From NCBI GenBank assembly GCA_036785705.1, contig JAWUZG010000028.1:1922001-1986000 (forward strand): 64,000 nt of DNA, read 5' to 3'. Within the stretch, counting starts at the first letter, position 1, and each line of letters starts with the position of its first letter. Both the position numbers and the translations under genes were made by a program. This document shows positions 1 through 10,980 of this stretch, in pieces. The notes below the pieces were generated by a model. That model was not told where the DNA came from and ran no database searches. It was given only the letters and a program-made list of their open reading frames with translations. Origin of the DNA: Acanthornis magna (Eukaryota; Chordata; Aves; Passeriformes; Acanthizidae).

Positions 1-1770
1 AAAAAAAGGATAGAAAAATCACCACTCAGTAAGGAGACAATTTTGGCATTTCCTGACTGAAGCACCTCACTTCAAAACTCATTTAAAAAAACAATCAACT
101 TTTTTTTTCTGCAGTGGATGAATATGACCAAAAAAACTATTCTAAAAATAACCAAGAAAATTGATTATGAGCTTGTTCTTCTCACCTCAGCCAGAAACAG
201 GAGTGAATGTTTCCATTTTGCACACCAATCCCCTAAATCATGATACACCTTCCCGCATGAAATCCAGACAACCATAAGGTAACACAGGATGCTGTCATTC
301 CAATGGGAAAAGCTAGATCCAAATAAAGCACTTTTGAAAACAGAAGGTATTCAAGAACAGTCCCAGCACACGAGCTCCTTGTCTCACACAGTTCTTCCTG
401 AGTTACAATCCCATTCAACTGCTCATTTAGGGGAAGGCTAAAAATAGGAGTGAACATCATGAAAACCAAGAACCCAAATCTGACAGCATCAGAAAGAAGC
501 TATAAATAATGCACTAAAAGTATGATTTTTTTAATATCAAAACAATATTGCATTAAATAACTTGTGCAAAGAGACTTATACAAAAAGTTACAGTGATTTC
601 ATGTAGTAAGTTTAAACACTATATTTATGATAGATAATAATTCGATTATTTTATGTGTAATGAAAAAGACTTTTTCTACTTGAGCTCATGCCAACTTCAA
701 AGTTCCTCTCAGAATACACGACTTCTTCAGATTAAGTAGTGCCTGGACTGAGAACTTGTATTGGCACAATTAAAGAATTCACTTCTACTGGTATCAACTG
801 TATAACTCTAAATAGAAAACAGAATGCTGAAAAGCCCTAATATGAACATTGTAAAAATCCTTCATTTTAGGTACTGGCTTAGGCCCATTAAATGAAATTT
901 CATTTTTCTGGGGAATATAAATTTTATCTTCTTCTCTCCCACTAAGATCTGTGTTGGAAAAAACAAGAGGAATAGTTCAAAACTAAGAAGTAAGACAATG
1001 GAAATTAAAAAATAAATGAAACGAGATAACCAAAACCCAAATATCCTGCTCAAAGATCTTGTGCTGCATTGCATTACTTTTTATCTCTTTCTAAAGGAAT
1101 TATTGATTTTAACTGGTGTTTCCAAAGCATGATGGTTTGGGTTTATATGTTTGACAAAAGCAGGAAGAGCATTTATTAAAAGAGTAGCTGACATCTACTA
1201 ATCACCCTTGGTAAGGTGTGAGCAGCAAAGTGCACATCCCAATGGAATGGATTTGGAGTTTAGAGCCAACCTACTTCTCCCTCATTTGCCAAAGAACACC
1301 TAGGCACAATTCCAGACTTTTGTTTCCCTTCCAATTTATGCTGCATGTGCTTTAATAGGCAGGGGGTATGCAGCTATTCACCTGAATAAATTACTTTTTT
1401 TCCCCCTTTACTCTTGGATTTGTTTTGATCAGTGTGCACACTTGTGTTAGGCCTGTTTTAATATTTATTAGGATAACTGGTTTTCCATGAAACCATTTGG
1501 AAATTTAGGCTGATTAAAGTGTGCTCCTCTGCAGAAGATGAAGGAGGAAACTTCTTTGGACAATCAAGCTGGCATCCACTTTTACATGGAATAAAAAGTG
1601 CCAAATATATTTGTAATTTTTCTATCAGTAATGGGGCAAATTTCACTCAAATAACTGTTTTTCAAGTTTGATTTACAATTCCTGCATTCTGTCTCGGCTC
1701 AAAACACACCTGGTAAATGCTACTCATAGTCAGGTGCCGCAGGGTACCTCAGAGGACACCCACAGGAGAG

Positions 1771-2351
1771 TGTCTGGGTCTCAGCTAGGAGAGAATTAAT
1801 TTATGCTCAGTAGCTGCTACAGTTCTGTGTTTTGGATTCAGAATGGGAATAATGTTGATAACACACTGATGTTTTGGTTTTTGCTAAGTCCTGTTTATCC
1901 TAAATCAAGGACTATTTTTTTGTGTCTTATGCTCTGCCAGTGAGGAGGTACAGAAAAAGCTGGGAGGGAGTACAGCCTGGACAGGTGACCCAAACTGGCC
2001 AAAGGGATATTCCACACCAAAGAATGTCATACCCAGTTTATAAATTGGGGGAATTACCCATAAGGAGGACTGATCTGGGTTCAGCAATGAAGTCTGGCTC
2101 CAGCACCAGTCAGTAGGCAGTGCACAATTATACTGCACATCACTTGCTTGCATATGACTTCCCTTTTTCTTACCATCATTATGTACTATTACCCTTATAT
2201 CTTACCTGGTTTTCAATTATTAAACTGTTTTTAGATCTCAACCTACAACTTTTACTTTTGATTCTCCTCCCCATTCCACTGGGTAGGGGTGGGGGGAGGT
2301 GAGGGAGCAGCTGTGTGGTGCTTAGTTGCCAGCTGGGCTTTAGCCAGTACA
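1771..2351 (+). mobile_element. Solo ERV-type LTR, copy 1 (in PAXIP1 intron 1)
   Basis: The block has LTR architecture in plus orientation: a TG start at about 1771, a TATAAA box at 2039-2044, an ATTAAA poly(A) signal at 2219-2224, a G-rich tail and a CA end near 2351. It aligns along its length with the block at about 17711-18285; both share AATGTTGATAACACAC (here from 1851), the GGGATATTCCACACCA segment, and the TATA and poly(A) positions. From memory this resembles a widespread avian ERV LTR family, but I do not assign class II or III. No gag, pol or env frames lie beside it, so it is probably a solo LTR. It is antisense to PAXIP1. Edges are accurate to perhaps 20 bp, and I saw no clear target-site duplication. 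Confidence 0.72.
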
Positions 2352-3220
2352 GAAGCTTCCCCCAGGAGCTGGCCCTGAGCTCAGCCTAGCCCAGCCCAAC
2401 CCAGCCCAGCCCCCTCCTTGCTCAGACCCAGCTCTGCCACCCAACCCAGACAGAAGAAAATTCAATGCACCAAATTTGGAGCAAATCAAAGCCCTATGAC
2501 AATGACTCTGGGAGCAAAGAAGAATAAAACTTACCATGAAAAACAAAACCAGTTTAAGAGAATGCTTGTCTACTTGCTCTAGGGAAAATCTGTTCACGGT
2601 GCTCCTATGTCAACACAAAACTAAGTACAGGCCTTTCGGGACATTACTTCTATGACAAATGATGTACAAGAGTCCTACAGGATTTTTGCACTCATCCTCA
2701 TACACATAATAGTAAAATTGCTGCCATAGGGCTTTTTGTAAGTACGGGAATTTGCTCTTTGAGCTCTAAGCCACTGTAAAAAATTTTAGGTCTAAAGACC
2801 TACATTTTATACCTAAAGATCTGTCTAAAGAAGTTTTCATCCTGATCTGTAACTGTGTTCTTCCTAGACTGTGTTTCTTTTAGCATGACAGGAATGAAAA
2901 CCATCTGACCAGGCCAGTGCCTGTGTCTGTGTCTCCAGGTCACTTATACGCATACGAGGCTCAGTGAGCGCCAGGACAGGAGGCTGAAGGAACCCAACGC
3001 TGAACTAAGGCTTTACTGCAGCAAATACCAGAGAGCCAAAGACTGTAACTTCAGTGTGAAGCATGCAGTAACCTGCTTGCAGGAAGCTGCTGTCCGAAAG
3101 CTCGGGACGGCGCACTTCAAACACCTGTCTAATTGGACACGCCACAGAAACTTTAACCACCTTCGCCCACCACTGTTGTAACTACTTGCAAGGCCAGCTG
3201 CATCACACAGGGCGCTGCCC
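2352..3220. other. Non-coding intronic stretch
   Basis: This lies between the LTR and the CpG island. It starts with a degenerate CCCAG pentamer patch (about 2383-2415) and is otherwise of mixed composition. I recognise no gene, RNA or further repeat here. Confidence 0.5.
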
Positions 3221-3847
3221 CAGGGTACGGCGAGAGGGCTAGGCGGCCCCTGGCCTAAACCACACCAGCACCACACCGGGCGGTCCTGAGGTGGTACCAG
3301 GGCCGTGCTCAGGGCCGCACCAAGGCGGGAAGGTCTGTGTGGGAGGGAAGAGCCAGTCCGGCCCCCATGACGAACCTTCCTCATGGCCTGTCCCTGTACA
3401 CCCTTACGGAACCGGGCACAGGGAGTGGCCGGGCCTGCGGAGCACTCGGGTCGGAGGAGCGGCGGGCGCTGCCCCCGCTGCCCGCCCGGCCCGGCCCGGC
3501 ACAGGAAGTCCCTCCGCCCGCTCCTCCTCCGCTCAGGCGGCTCCGGCGGGGCCTGCGCGGCGGGGCCGCGGCTCCCATGGCGGCGGCGGCGGCGCTTCCC
3601 GCGGGCACGGCCGGGATCGGGACCTGGATCAGGACCGGCCGGCTCCCCTCCCCCCCGCCATCCCTCACGGTCCCTCAGGCGCGCGCGCTCCCCCCCCCCC
3701 CCCCCCACTCCCGCCCTTTCCCCGTAAGGCGGCGCGAGCCTCGAGCCCGCGCGTGGCAGCCGGACGATTCCACAGTGCCCCCCCCACCGGGGGGGGGGGG
3801 GGAGACGAAGGAGAAGGCGGGAATGATCTGCGGGGATGACCCTGTAC

Positions 3848-3937
3848 CTTGGGGTCGATGTCTCCCACCACGAAGAACTTGACGTCTTTGAACATCTCCT
3901 CCGGGACTTTCAGCTCCTCCTCGTCGTCCGCCAACAT
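3848..3937 (-). CDS. PAXIP1: PAXIP1 (PTIP) first coding exon
   Basis: This is the first coding exon of PAX-interacting protein 1, a nuclear BRCT-repeat protein. The family acts in the KMT2C/KMT2D (MLL3/4) H3K4 methyltransferase complexes and in 53BP1-dependent DNA-break repair. The exon encodes 30 codons from an ATG at 3937, in a GGGACC-ATG context, to a clean AAG/GTACAG donor at 3848/3847, leaving phase 0. Residues 10-30 hold the conserved N-terminal block [20 protein letters not shown] that opens the first BRCT domain, very close to the mammalian protein as I recall it. The first nine residues (acidic, DDEEE) differ from mammals. The remaining exons are outside the window. The divergent 5-HT5 receptor 20 kb away supports the identity, since PAXIP1 and HTR5A are neighbours in mammals. 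Confidence 0.92.
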
Positions 3938-4320
3938 GGTCCCGGACGGCAGCAGCGGGCGCCCCCCCCGCGCCCGCTATTCCCCCGCGCTCACTGTGGA
4001 AAAACCGCCGGGGCCCGGGTCTCTCCCGTCCCCCTCCCCCCGCAGAGCCGCCGAACCGCGCGAGCAAGGCGCGCGCTGCGGGACACACCATCCCCCGCCG
4101 GGACGAAGGGGGGGTGGAAGGGGGAGGGGAGAGCCGCCCCAACAAAGCGGCTCCCCCCGCCCTATCAGCCACCGCCGCTGCTGCAGGGCAGCACCCGCTC
4201 CTGATCCACAGGCGCTATCCCTGCTCCTCCCTCGCTCTCCGAACCGAACCGGCAGACAGCATCCGGGTCCAGAGTTCCCCCCGCGCGGGATGCAATGGAC
4301 TCGCCCCGAATGACAGAGGC
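3938..4320 (-). promoter_or_regulatory. PAXIP1: Probable PAXIP1 5' UTR and core promoter
   Basis: This GC-rich sequence lies immediately upstream of the PAXIP1 ATG on the minus strand. No TATA box is visible, as expected for a CpG-island promoter. Just upstream, an inverted CCAAT box (ATTGG at 4348-4352 on the plus strand, next to CCCGCCC) could bind NF-Y and SP factors. The transcription start is not determined; its location here is inferred from distance and composition. Confidence 0.5.
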
Positions 4321-4571
4321 GGGCAGCGGGGATACCCGGCCCCGCCCATTGGCGACGGGGGAGGGAAGGGGGGAGGGAGGCAACAGCCTCCGGCCACGCC
4401 CCCCGGGGCGCACAGGCCACGCCCCAATCGCGCCACGCCCCGCCCCCAGCCCCGCCGTGAGGGGACGCGCGCGATGGCGGCGGGGCCTGTGCGCCGCCAC
4501 CGGCAGGCAATAGCCGTGGTGTGTATTGCAGCATCCAGCTCATCAGGGAACCCACTGACTACTCCCGAAAT

Positions 4572-4650
4572 CATAGCATAGAATCACTAAGGTTGGAAAA
4601 CACCTATAAAGTCATCGAGTCCCACCGAAATTAGACATTTTCCCTCAGAA
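4572..4650 (-). mobile_element. CR1 LINE 3'-end fragment
   Basis: The plus strand reads AGAATCACTAAGGTTGGAAA, then an ACCTATAAAGTCATCGAGTCC-like segment. This is the reverse complement of a CR1 3' terminus. Only the last 70-80 bases of the element are left. It marks the sharp right boundary of the PAXIP1 CpG island. Confidence 0.8.
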
Positions 4651-7600
4651 ACTGCAAAGCATCCTTCTACGTTGATAGTGAACAGTTCGCATCTATAGGA
4701 AGATGTATCTTGTCTGACTATTTTAGATAACAGAAAACAGAAATCATCACTTTATATTAGTTATAGTCAACAGAAAGAAACAAGAGCTTTCAGAGCCTGA
4801 TTCATGTCGTGTATTTTAAATATCCCTCCATAGACAGGGGTGTTAAAAATATAATATAATATAATTGTATCTATATAATAAATACTCTACTTTCCAAAGG
4901 AGTTTTGGACCCCCTTATAATACTTTGATGCAGACAATATTTCCCTTCCATACTCAGAGCAATGTTAAGAGATGGCATTGTGAGACTTAGTGAAATAAAA
5001 ATACAGGACACCTATTGTTTGCCTCCTGCCTGAAGGGCCTGTCTCACTTTCCCAGGAGTAAACTAGATTTTTTTTTTTTTACCTGTGTTATTCTTGAAAC
5101 AATGGTAGAGACTATAAATCGGTTTACAAGTCATTTATCTACTTTTACTGGATATCATTTTACTGGAGAAAGGCTTCACCCATCTTTCTCTAGGTCTCCT
5201 GGACCTCTACATGACATCTTCCCCTTTCTAATCCAGCTATATAAGAAATACCCAACCTATCACCTGTTCTTTTCCCACTCCAGAAAGAAATCTTACCCTT
5301 TGGTTGATGATTTTATTGTTTTGCCCACCCTCCCGATGAAGTTTACTTTTTAAAGTGAAAATCAAACTAAAAAGTCTTTAAGCTTTTATATGTTACACTT
5401 TTTTGTTGTAGGGCAGGAAAAGAAGTAAAAATAACCATCTTCTTTTAAATCCATTTATCCCTTTCTTTCAATAAATCATATCTCACTTTCTATCTTCTCT
5501 AATAGCCCTTGTTTAGTGTAATTTTCTTCTGTCCCATGTATTTCCTGGACTGTCTTTGCAAAGCACTTCTCTGAGCTTTGCTTTCCTTTATAGCCACTCT
5601 CCAGGCGGCTATGTTCAGCCTTTGCTTTCTTAGTTTCATAATTTTCACTCTTTCCAGCTCCATCTTTGATCCATTTTGACTTCTTCACACCAAATGAGAA
5701 CTACTTTGACCAAAATCATCTTTCACCTGCAGCGAAATACTTTTCTCATTCTTCTTGATCTATCAGATTTCATTAACACCACTGCTTCCTGAGCATCCTT
5801 TCCTGTTGGATTTCGTTGCCTCTGTAATCATCTGCATCTCCCAGCACTGGTAATTTTCACTTCTTTTCTTCGATAAATATCACTATCTCTCATGTTTCTG
5901 TTCCGCATTTTTCTCTGAGTTCTTTTCTCTTCCTGATGTCAGATTCATCTTTCTCAGTGTGATCACTAAATTGCCCTTTCTCACAGGAATACTTTCCTTA
6001 TATCTAAGCCTATCACATATTCCCACTCCACACAAAGAAAACCGAAGTTTTGTCCTTCAATGGTTTGTCCTCTTGATTACCCTTCTCTGCCTATTTTCTT
6101 TGTTACTCTAATGAGTTCCCCTGGCCTTCCTTTCCTTTGGATTTCCTGTAGTCACATTAATTTTTGGTTCTTCGTATGACTCCAAGATTACAAGTATTTC
6201 AAAAGAGGTGTTATGCTAATACTGGCCAAGAACATAATGCAAACAACCTGCACACACTTTTCATAATATTAGCCCTTCCCAAACTTTCAGCTGGAGCTGC
6301 AGCTCTTGCAACATCAGGTGGGACCACCTGGGATCTTCTATTTGTTCAGCTAGTTAAATCAGAATTGGTATTTTAAATTACAACAGTTTTAAAATTCTCT
6401 AGTAATAGAAGGTCCAATTACTGAGTTAAATCATTGAAATTCACTGCAAAAGCAGTTCCCCCCCCCAAAAACCCCATTTATAAGGGTAATTGTAATTATC
6501 CTTAAGGGTGAATCATTATTTTTAACTAATTATGATAAAAATCCAAGAATAAAGTGTAATTCCATCCACGGCATAGAAATGTAATCAAATGTAAATAAAA
6601 GTGAAACGTTAAGAATTAACTACAATAGGTTTACCAGAAGAAAATTGTTTTATAAACTCAGTCCTCTGTAGCAAAGATGAAGTTGAGGCCCTGACCTGGG
6701 ATGTGGAACAAGGACTTTTGGGTCTGTCCTCCTGTTCCTGGATGGAGTAAAAGCACCTCTGCTGAGGCACAAGACAGGAATGCCTACTGGATGCCTAAAT
6801 CCTCTGGATGTTCTTTAACCACAGAGCTTTTGATAGACATGAGAAGAATGAGGCCATCACAGCCTCCCTTCCCCACATGAACAAGTGCTGGAAGCCACTC
6901 CTGGACAGAGCCCCAGAGCTGTGCTTGGTGGAATGAGGAGGACTTGGGAGGAAATCCTGTCCAAGCTCGAGCAGATGTCAGGCAGGTAACCAGCAGTGCA
7001 GCACAGCCAAAACAAGGGTGTTCCCATTATGTGCCATGAACCAATGCACAGCAACAAGTCTATAGAAAACTTGTCTGGTAGCAGTTTAGACACCTGTCAG
7101 TTCTAGTGGGCCCTGATAAGAAGTTTTGTAGATCTCAGTACCGGATTGCACAGAAAGGCTGTTGTACTATGAGCTGTGTTCTGTGCAACTGAGAAGATAC
7201 TAATCTTTTCATACAGAAATAGCTTTCTTTGTTCACAATTTTTTTGTCTTCAAAATGACCACTCCTAGAAGAAAAGACTACTCCCATGAATCACAAATTT
7301 TCCCCCTTAAGTATCTTCTAAATAAGCAGTGGAATTAAATTAATGAACATATTTTCTGCTTCTTTATGTATTTCATGAGTCACCTGTCAAGAAATTATTT
7401 CAGTTCTAGTAATTAGACTATTTATAATAAAAATGAATAGTTCCATTTTTGCATCGTGTGTGATCTCGTTTACAGACCATAAGAGCAGAAAATTAGATTG
7501 AAAAAGTATGTTTTTGAACAAGAAAAACATGCTATTGAAAAAGAAAAATATCCCCTGTATTTGCCAGAAATAAATTCTGGCTTCTGCTCACATGTCAGCA

Positions 7601-10300
7601 CACAGAACTAAGTCACATCAGTGGGCTGGTCTCACTGCTCAGGTGCAGAGCAAAGTGCTCACCTGTATTTATCCTCAGTGTGGATTTGTCAGGTTATGTC
7701 ATCTGCACAAGCTGAGTGACAGTGGAAAGAGGGGGAGCCCAAATAACACTCTACAAGCTGCTTCCAGGTCCATCCAGGGACCACCAGCCCATCAAAGGTC
7801 CATCTCCATGAGCCAGAGGAGCACAGGGGCACCCTGTGGCAGCTGGGAACCCAAACCAGGGCACCTCCAAAGTGTCCAGGCAGAGGGGAGAGCAGGACAA
7901 GGCCATTGGTGCTGTCCCTATTGGTGTGAGCACTCTGAGTGTGATGTGACATTGGCCATGTACACATGTATGTCATCACCAGAGTCCACAACAACGTGAA
8001 CAGTACATTGTCTGTGCTAGAAACACACCTATTATCTCTTAACTATGAGACTTCTGTACATAGAAATTTATGAGCGTGTTTTGAGAAAAACAGTAAAGTG
8101 ATCTAAATTTTGTAATGGGTGTTGGTTCCACATGGTGAAAGCCCACTGAGCTGACAAGGTTTGTGCAGACAATTAGTCTTTGCTTACATAAATGCCTTAT
8201 TTGTGTGCACAAATGATTATATGAAAAATTCATACGCACCTACAATATCATATTGAGGCGTAATTGCTTGTGAAAAAACAACAGCTTGATTTTTTTTATC
8301 TTGTAGTTAATTAAATTTGGAGCTCAGATTAAATTGTATATTTGTTTTACCCCGGTGAGCAGAAGGCTTTCTGAGTCCTTCGTTAATAATACATACTTGT
8401 TTGGTAGCAGCTGGCTCTCTAGATGTTCCTTTTCCAACAAAATATATCTTCACAAAGTACCCAGTGTTTTACAGAAAGCTGATGTTAGTTTCAATGTGCC
8501 TGGAAAGTTGTTGAAAATCCCAGAAGACATGCTGCCTGCATTATCTCCATTCCCATTTCTTAACGTGAATAAGAATCTGCTTTTTTAATCTGAATCAAAA
8601 TGTGCAAAACAGGTACACAGAGGGCTCTGTTTTGGCTTGAGCTGTCTATGCATTTTTCTTATTTCCTTCAGTGGGACTGCTTGCAATGGCAAATATGATT
8701 TATAATTAAAAACTTTCTTATTATCTGTATAGCAACACAGAATTCTAAAAGGCTCCCTTGGAAGTGGTAGTTTCATTTTCGATTCTCTTCTAATTCCAGA
8801 ACTGCACTGAGAAACCCTTGTCATTTGCTTGACAGTTTTCTTTTTTAATATAATAGTTACAATTTTTTTTTTTTGCAAGCACCAAATAACAAGTTCTACC
8901 TTTACTATAACTGTGCATAAATGAGCAGGGGGGAGAATACTCTCTTTAGCACATCTTAATGTAAGGGCATTTTTTTGTCAGAAGTGAGACATAGTGTTAA
9001 AGGAGGAGATATACTCCTTTGTGCTACCTGCTAAGGAATGTGAAAGGTTCGTTCACCCTTACAAGTAAATTCTTTCTTTCTTCTTTCCCTCAGACTGCCA
9101 ATAACCATTCTATTTAAATTACATATCTATACACATACATACTTACTTACATATATACATATATAAATATAGATAGATAAAAACATTATAATGCTTTTTA
9201 ATGAGTTTTGGACCTGATTGTTTTGCACCAGGAAAGAACAATGCAAGTTTTCCCAGTGCTCTGGGAAAGAACAAATAATTTGCTACAAATAAAATGTGAT
9301 ACTATAATTTATACACTCTATTCTTTGCACTTCAAGAGAAGTCTTTGCTTCTGCTCCAGTTAAGGTACCAACCAATTTCTGTGTATTTTCTGAGTTTGAG
9401 AAAAAATGTTTGTGAAACATGGTGGGTAATTATCCCTGTAGCCCTTCTTTGTAGCTTGTCAAGATTTACATCACTTACAGGCTTTCCATTTGGATAAATT
9501 CATATCAGCAAAACAATGGAGAATGAAAATTTTCCTTTGAGCCTGGGCTTTCATTCACACAGGCTTGAAAAAAAGCTAATGAAACATGGAGTCACTAAAA
9601 TGTATTTTTCTAGAAATGAACAAACTTGGCATTATTTGTGCCAAATCTTTTTTACGTTATTCAAAGAACCCTAACACTTGTATTTATTTTTACATTATTA
9701 ATGCATAAATGCAGAAAAAAGCAACTAAAGTTGGTGGCATTGCAGAGCATATTACAGAACAGTGTGAAGAGTGAGCCTGGCTACTGCTCTAAAATGATCT
9801 CCACTATTCATTTATGGCTTTGTGCTTATGAATAGAGTGAAAACCCTAAATTTGTGCTGATAAAACATTGACACACACACTGGTATCATATCACTCTCCT
9901 TCTGTATCTTGTCCAGATAATTAAATATTTCCTTTACTCATCCAGAAAGAGGAATGGATAGAATACACTTGCCTGAGGATGTGTCACTGTGCTCCCACAG
10001 AAGCCCAGTGTCTCAGGGGTGACCTGTGCTGATCTTTCTGCGAACAATCTATTAAAAGAGATTGTTTTGCTTTTCCACGGGTCCTTCTCCTGACTCAGTT
10101 ATCCCAGGGCTGGTGCAGGCAGTGACTCAGGGTTCCTATTCTGGAGCAGAGACAGAGGGCAGCAGCTACACGAGCCCATCTCTGCCACCAGGGAAATTCA
10201 TATGTAGCCATGGGGTCATAGTGCTAAAACCAATGAAAAATATTTCATTGCTGATGTATTCTCACTGCAATTGCATCTTCCTCAGAGCAGTTCCTCCAGT
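4651..10300. other. Intergenic, no gene recognised
   Basis: This is AT-rich sequence between the PAXIP1 promoter and HTR5A. It has short simple repeats: TATAA-type at about 4846-4885, TACA/TATA at 9121-9180, and a C-run followed by A-run near 6459. Stretches at 5400-6160 are pyrimidine-rich. Open frames are all short (135 codons or fewer), lack recognisable domains and look like chance. A divergent noncoding transcript from the PAXIP1 promoter, like human PAXIP1-AS1, could run through here, but I see no direct evidence. Confidence 0.6.
9121..9182. repeat. TA/CA/GATA-type simple repeat
   Basis: An imperfect run of CATA, TACT, TATA and AGATAGATA motifs, typical of a degenerate microsatellite. 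Confidence 0.7.
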
Positions 10301-10304
10301 GTAC

Positions 10305-10370
10305 CAAGTGTAAGGCCAGAAGGCCACTTAGATTGACCTTCCACATGGAGCACTGGGAGCAGAATTGATC
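10305..10370 (-). mobile_element. Ancient CR1-like relic (possible 3' end)
   Basis: The phrase TAAGGCCAGAAGGCCACTTAGATTGACC resembles the start of an old amniote CR1-type 3' end (remembered as GGCCAGAAGGGACCATTAGATCATC). It is short and diverged. It may belong with the better preserved piece at 10781-10980. Confidence 0.4.
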
Positions 10371-10780
10371 ATTCCATTGTTCGTCTCTAAAAGCAGCCCC
10401 AGTCTGGGAGCACATTTCTGCTTCAGGGCCTTCCTAAATGCTGAAGCTTAGAGAAGCATGTTCAGGGTGGCTGAAAGACTGGTGCCTGCACATCCTTAAA
10501 TGCAGACACAGGTAGAAAAAGTTATCTGCCTGTGATATGGTACAAACAGGGAAGCTGAATGTATTTGCCACGTTTGTGGTTGCAACTTTGGGAAGCTCCC
10601 AGTGCTTAGACATGGATGTGACTGCACTATGCAGACAACTAGTTACTCTTGCTGGCTTGAATTCCCACTTTCTTTTTCTGTGGAAGAAACCTGATTTCTA
10701 TTTCTCACATATTTTCAAATGAAATGAAGAGCTTAAACTGACATTCTTGAAAAATATGTTCTGACAGCATTCTTATAACA

Positions 10781-10980
10781 GCCTCGAGGCCAGAAGAAAC
10801 CAGTAGGTCTTCCAGTCAGTTTTTCTTATAATCTGCCCTTAAATTTCACCCCAAATACTCCTTCTCTGAGCAAAAGTAATATTGAGTCTTGATCTGAAGA
10901 CATAAAGAGATGAATCCACTGCTGCTCTTAACTGATCAGTCTTAACAGGACCTCGGAGGCATCTTAATTAGAGATTGATA
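10781..10980 (-). mobile_element. Ancient CR1-like LINE relic
   Basis: The sequence contains GAGGCCAGAAGAAACCAGTAGGTCTTCCAGTC, then a GAGCAAAAGTAATATTGAGTCTTGATCTGAAGACATAAAGAGATG segment, in the order expected for an old amniote CR1-type element on the minus strand. Divergence is much higher than in the CR1 copies elsewhere in the window, so it probably predates modern birds. The family name needs a repeat-library comparison. Confidence 0.55.

Larger units (their letters stand above)
1..3847 (-). other. PAXIP1: PAXIP1 intron 1, 5' part (runs off the left edge)
   Basis: This is the stretch downstream, on the minus strand, of the PAXIP1 exon 1 splice donor (GTACAG, read leftward from 3847). 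I looked for the conserved second coding block of PAXIP1, the rest of the first BRCT domain, on the minus strand and did not find it. Exon 2 is therefore inferred to lie left of base 1. Apart from the LTR at 1771-2351 and a CCCAG-type low-complexity patch at about 2383-2415, the sequence is AT-rich and unremarkable up to about 3200, where the CpG island begins. A minus-strand open frame of 78 codons at 233-469 has no BRCT character and is treated as chance. Confidence 0.75.
3220..4510. promoter_or_regulatory. CpG island over the PAXIP1 5' end
   Basis: The region is strongly GC- and CpG-rich from about 3220 to 4510, with an abrupt return to AT-rich DNA at about 4550. It carries long overlapping open frames in all six readings because stop codons are rare, not because they are genes. 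It contains a 17-C run (3690-3706) and a 14-G run (3789-3802), so homopolymer lengths in the assembly may be unreliable. GC boxes and CACCC/KLF-type sites (several CCACGCCCC) cluster at 4390-4450, and a GATGGCGGC YY1-like site sits at about 4472. The layout suits a housekeeping promoter that may fire both ways. Confidence 0.85.

Noticed and set aside
233..469. Minus-strand 78-codon frame as a possible PAXIP1 exon 2
   Set aside because: The sequence does not resemble the BRCT continuation expected after the exon 1 splice and has hydrophobic chance-like composition.
3013..3708. Minus-strand open frame of 231 codons overlapping the PAXIP1 CpG island
   Set aside because: Arg/Gly/Pro-rich translation from GC-rich DNA, overlapped by equally long frames on the other strand. 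It lies in intron 1 just past the real splice donor and has no domain.
3291..4581. Many open frames of 110-190 codons on both strands
   Set aside because: They are products of low stop-codon density in the CpG island. Only the 30-codon PAXIP1 exon has conserved protein sequence.
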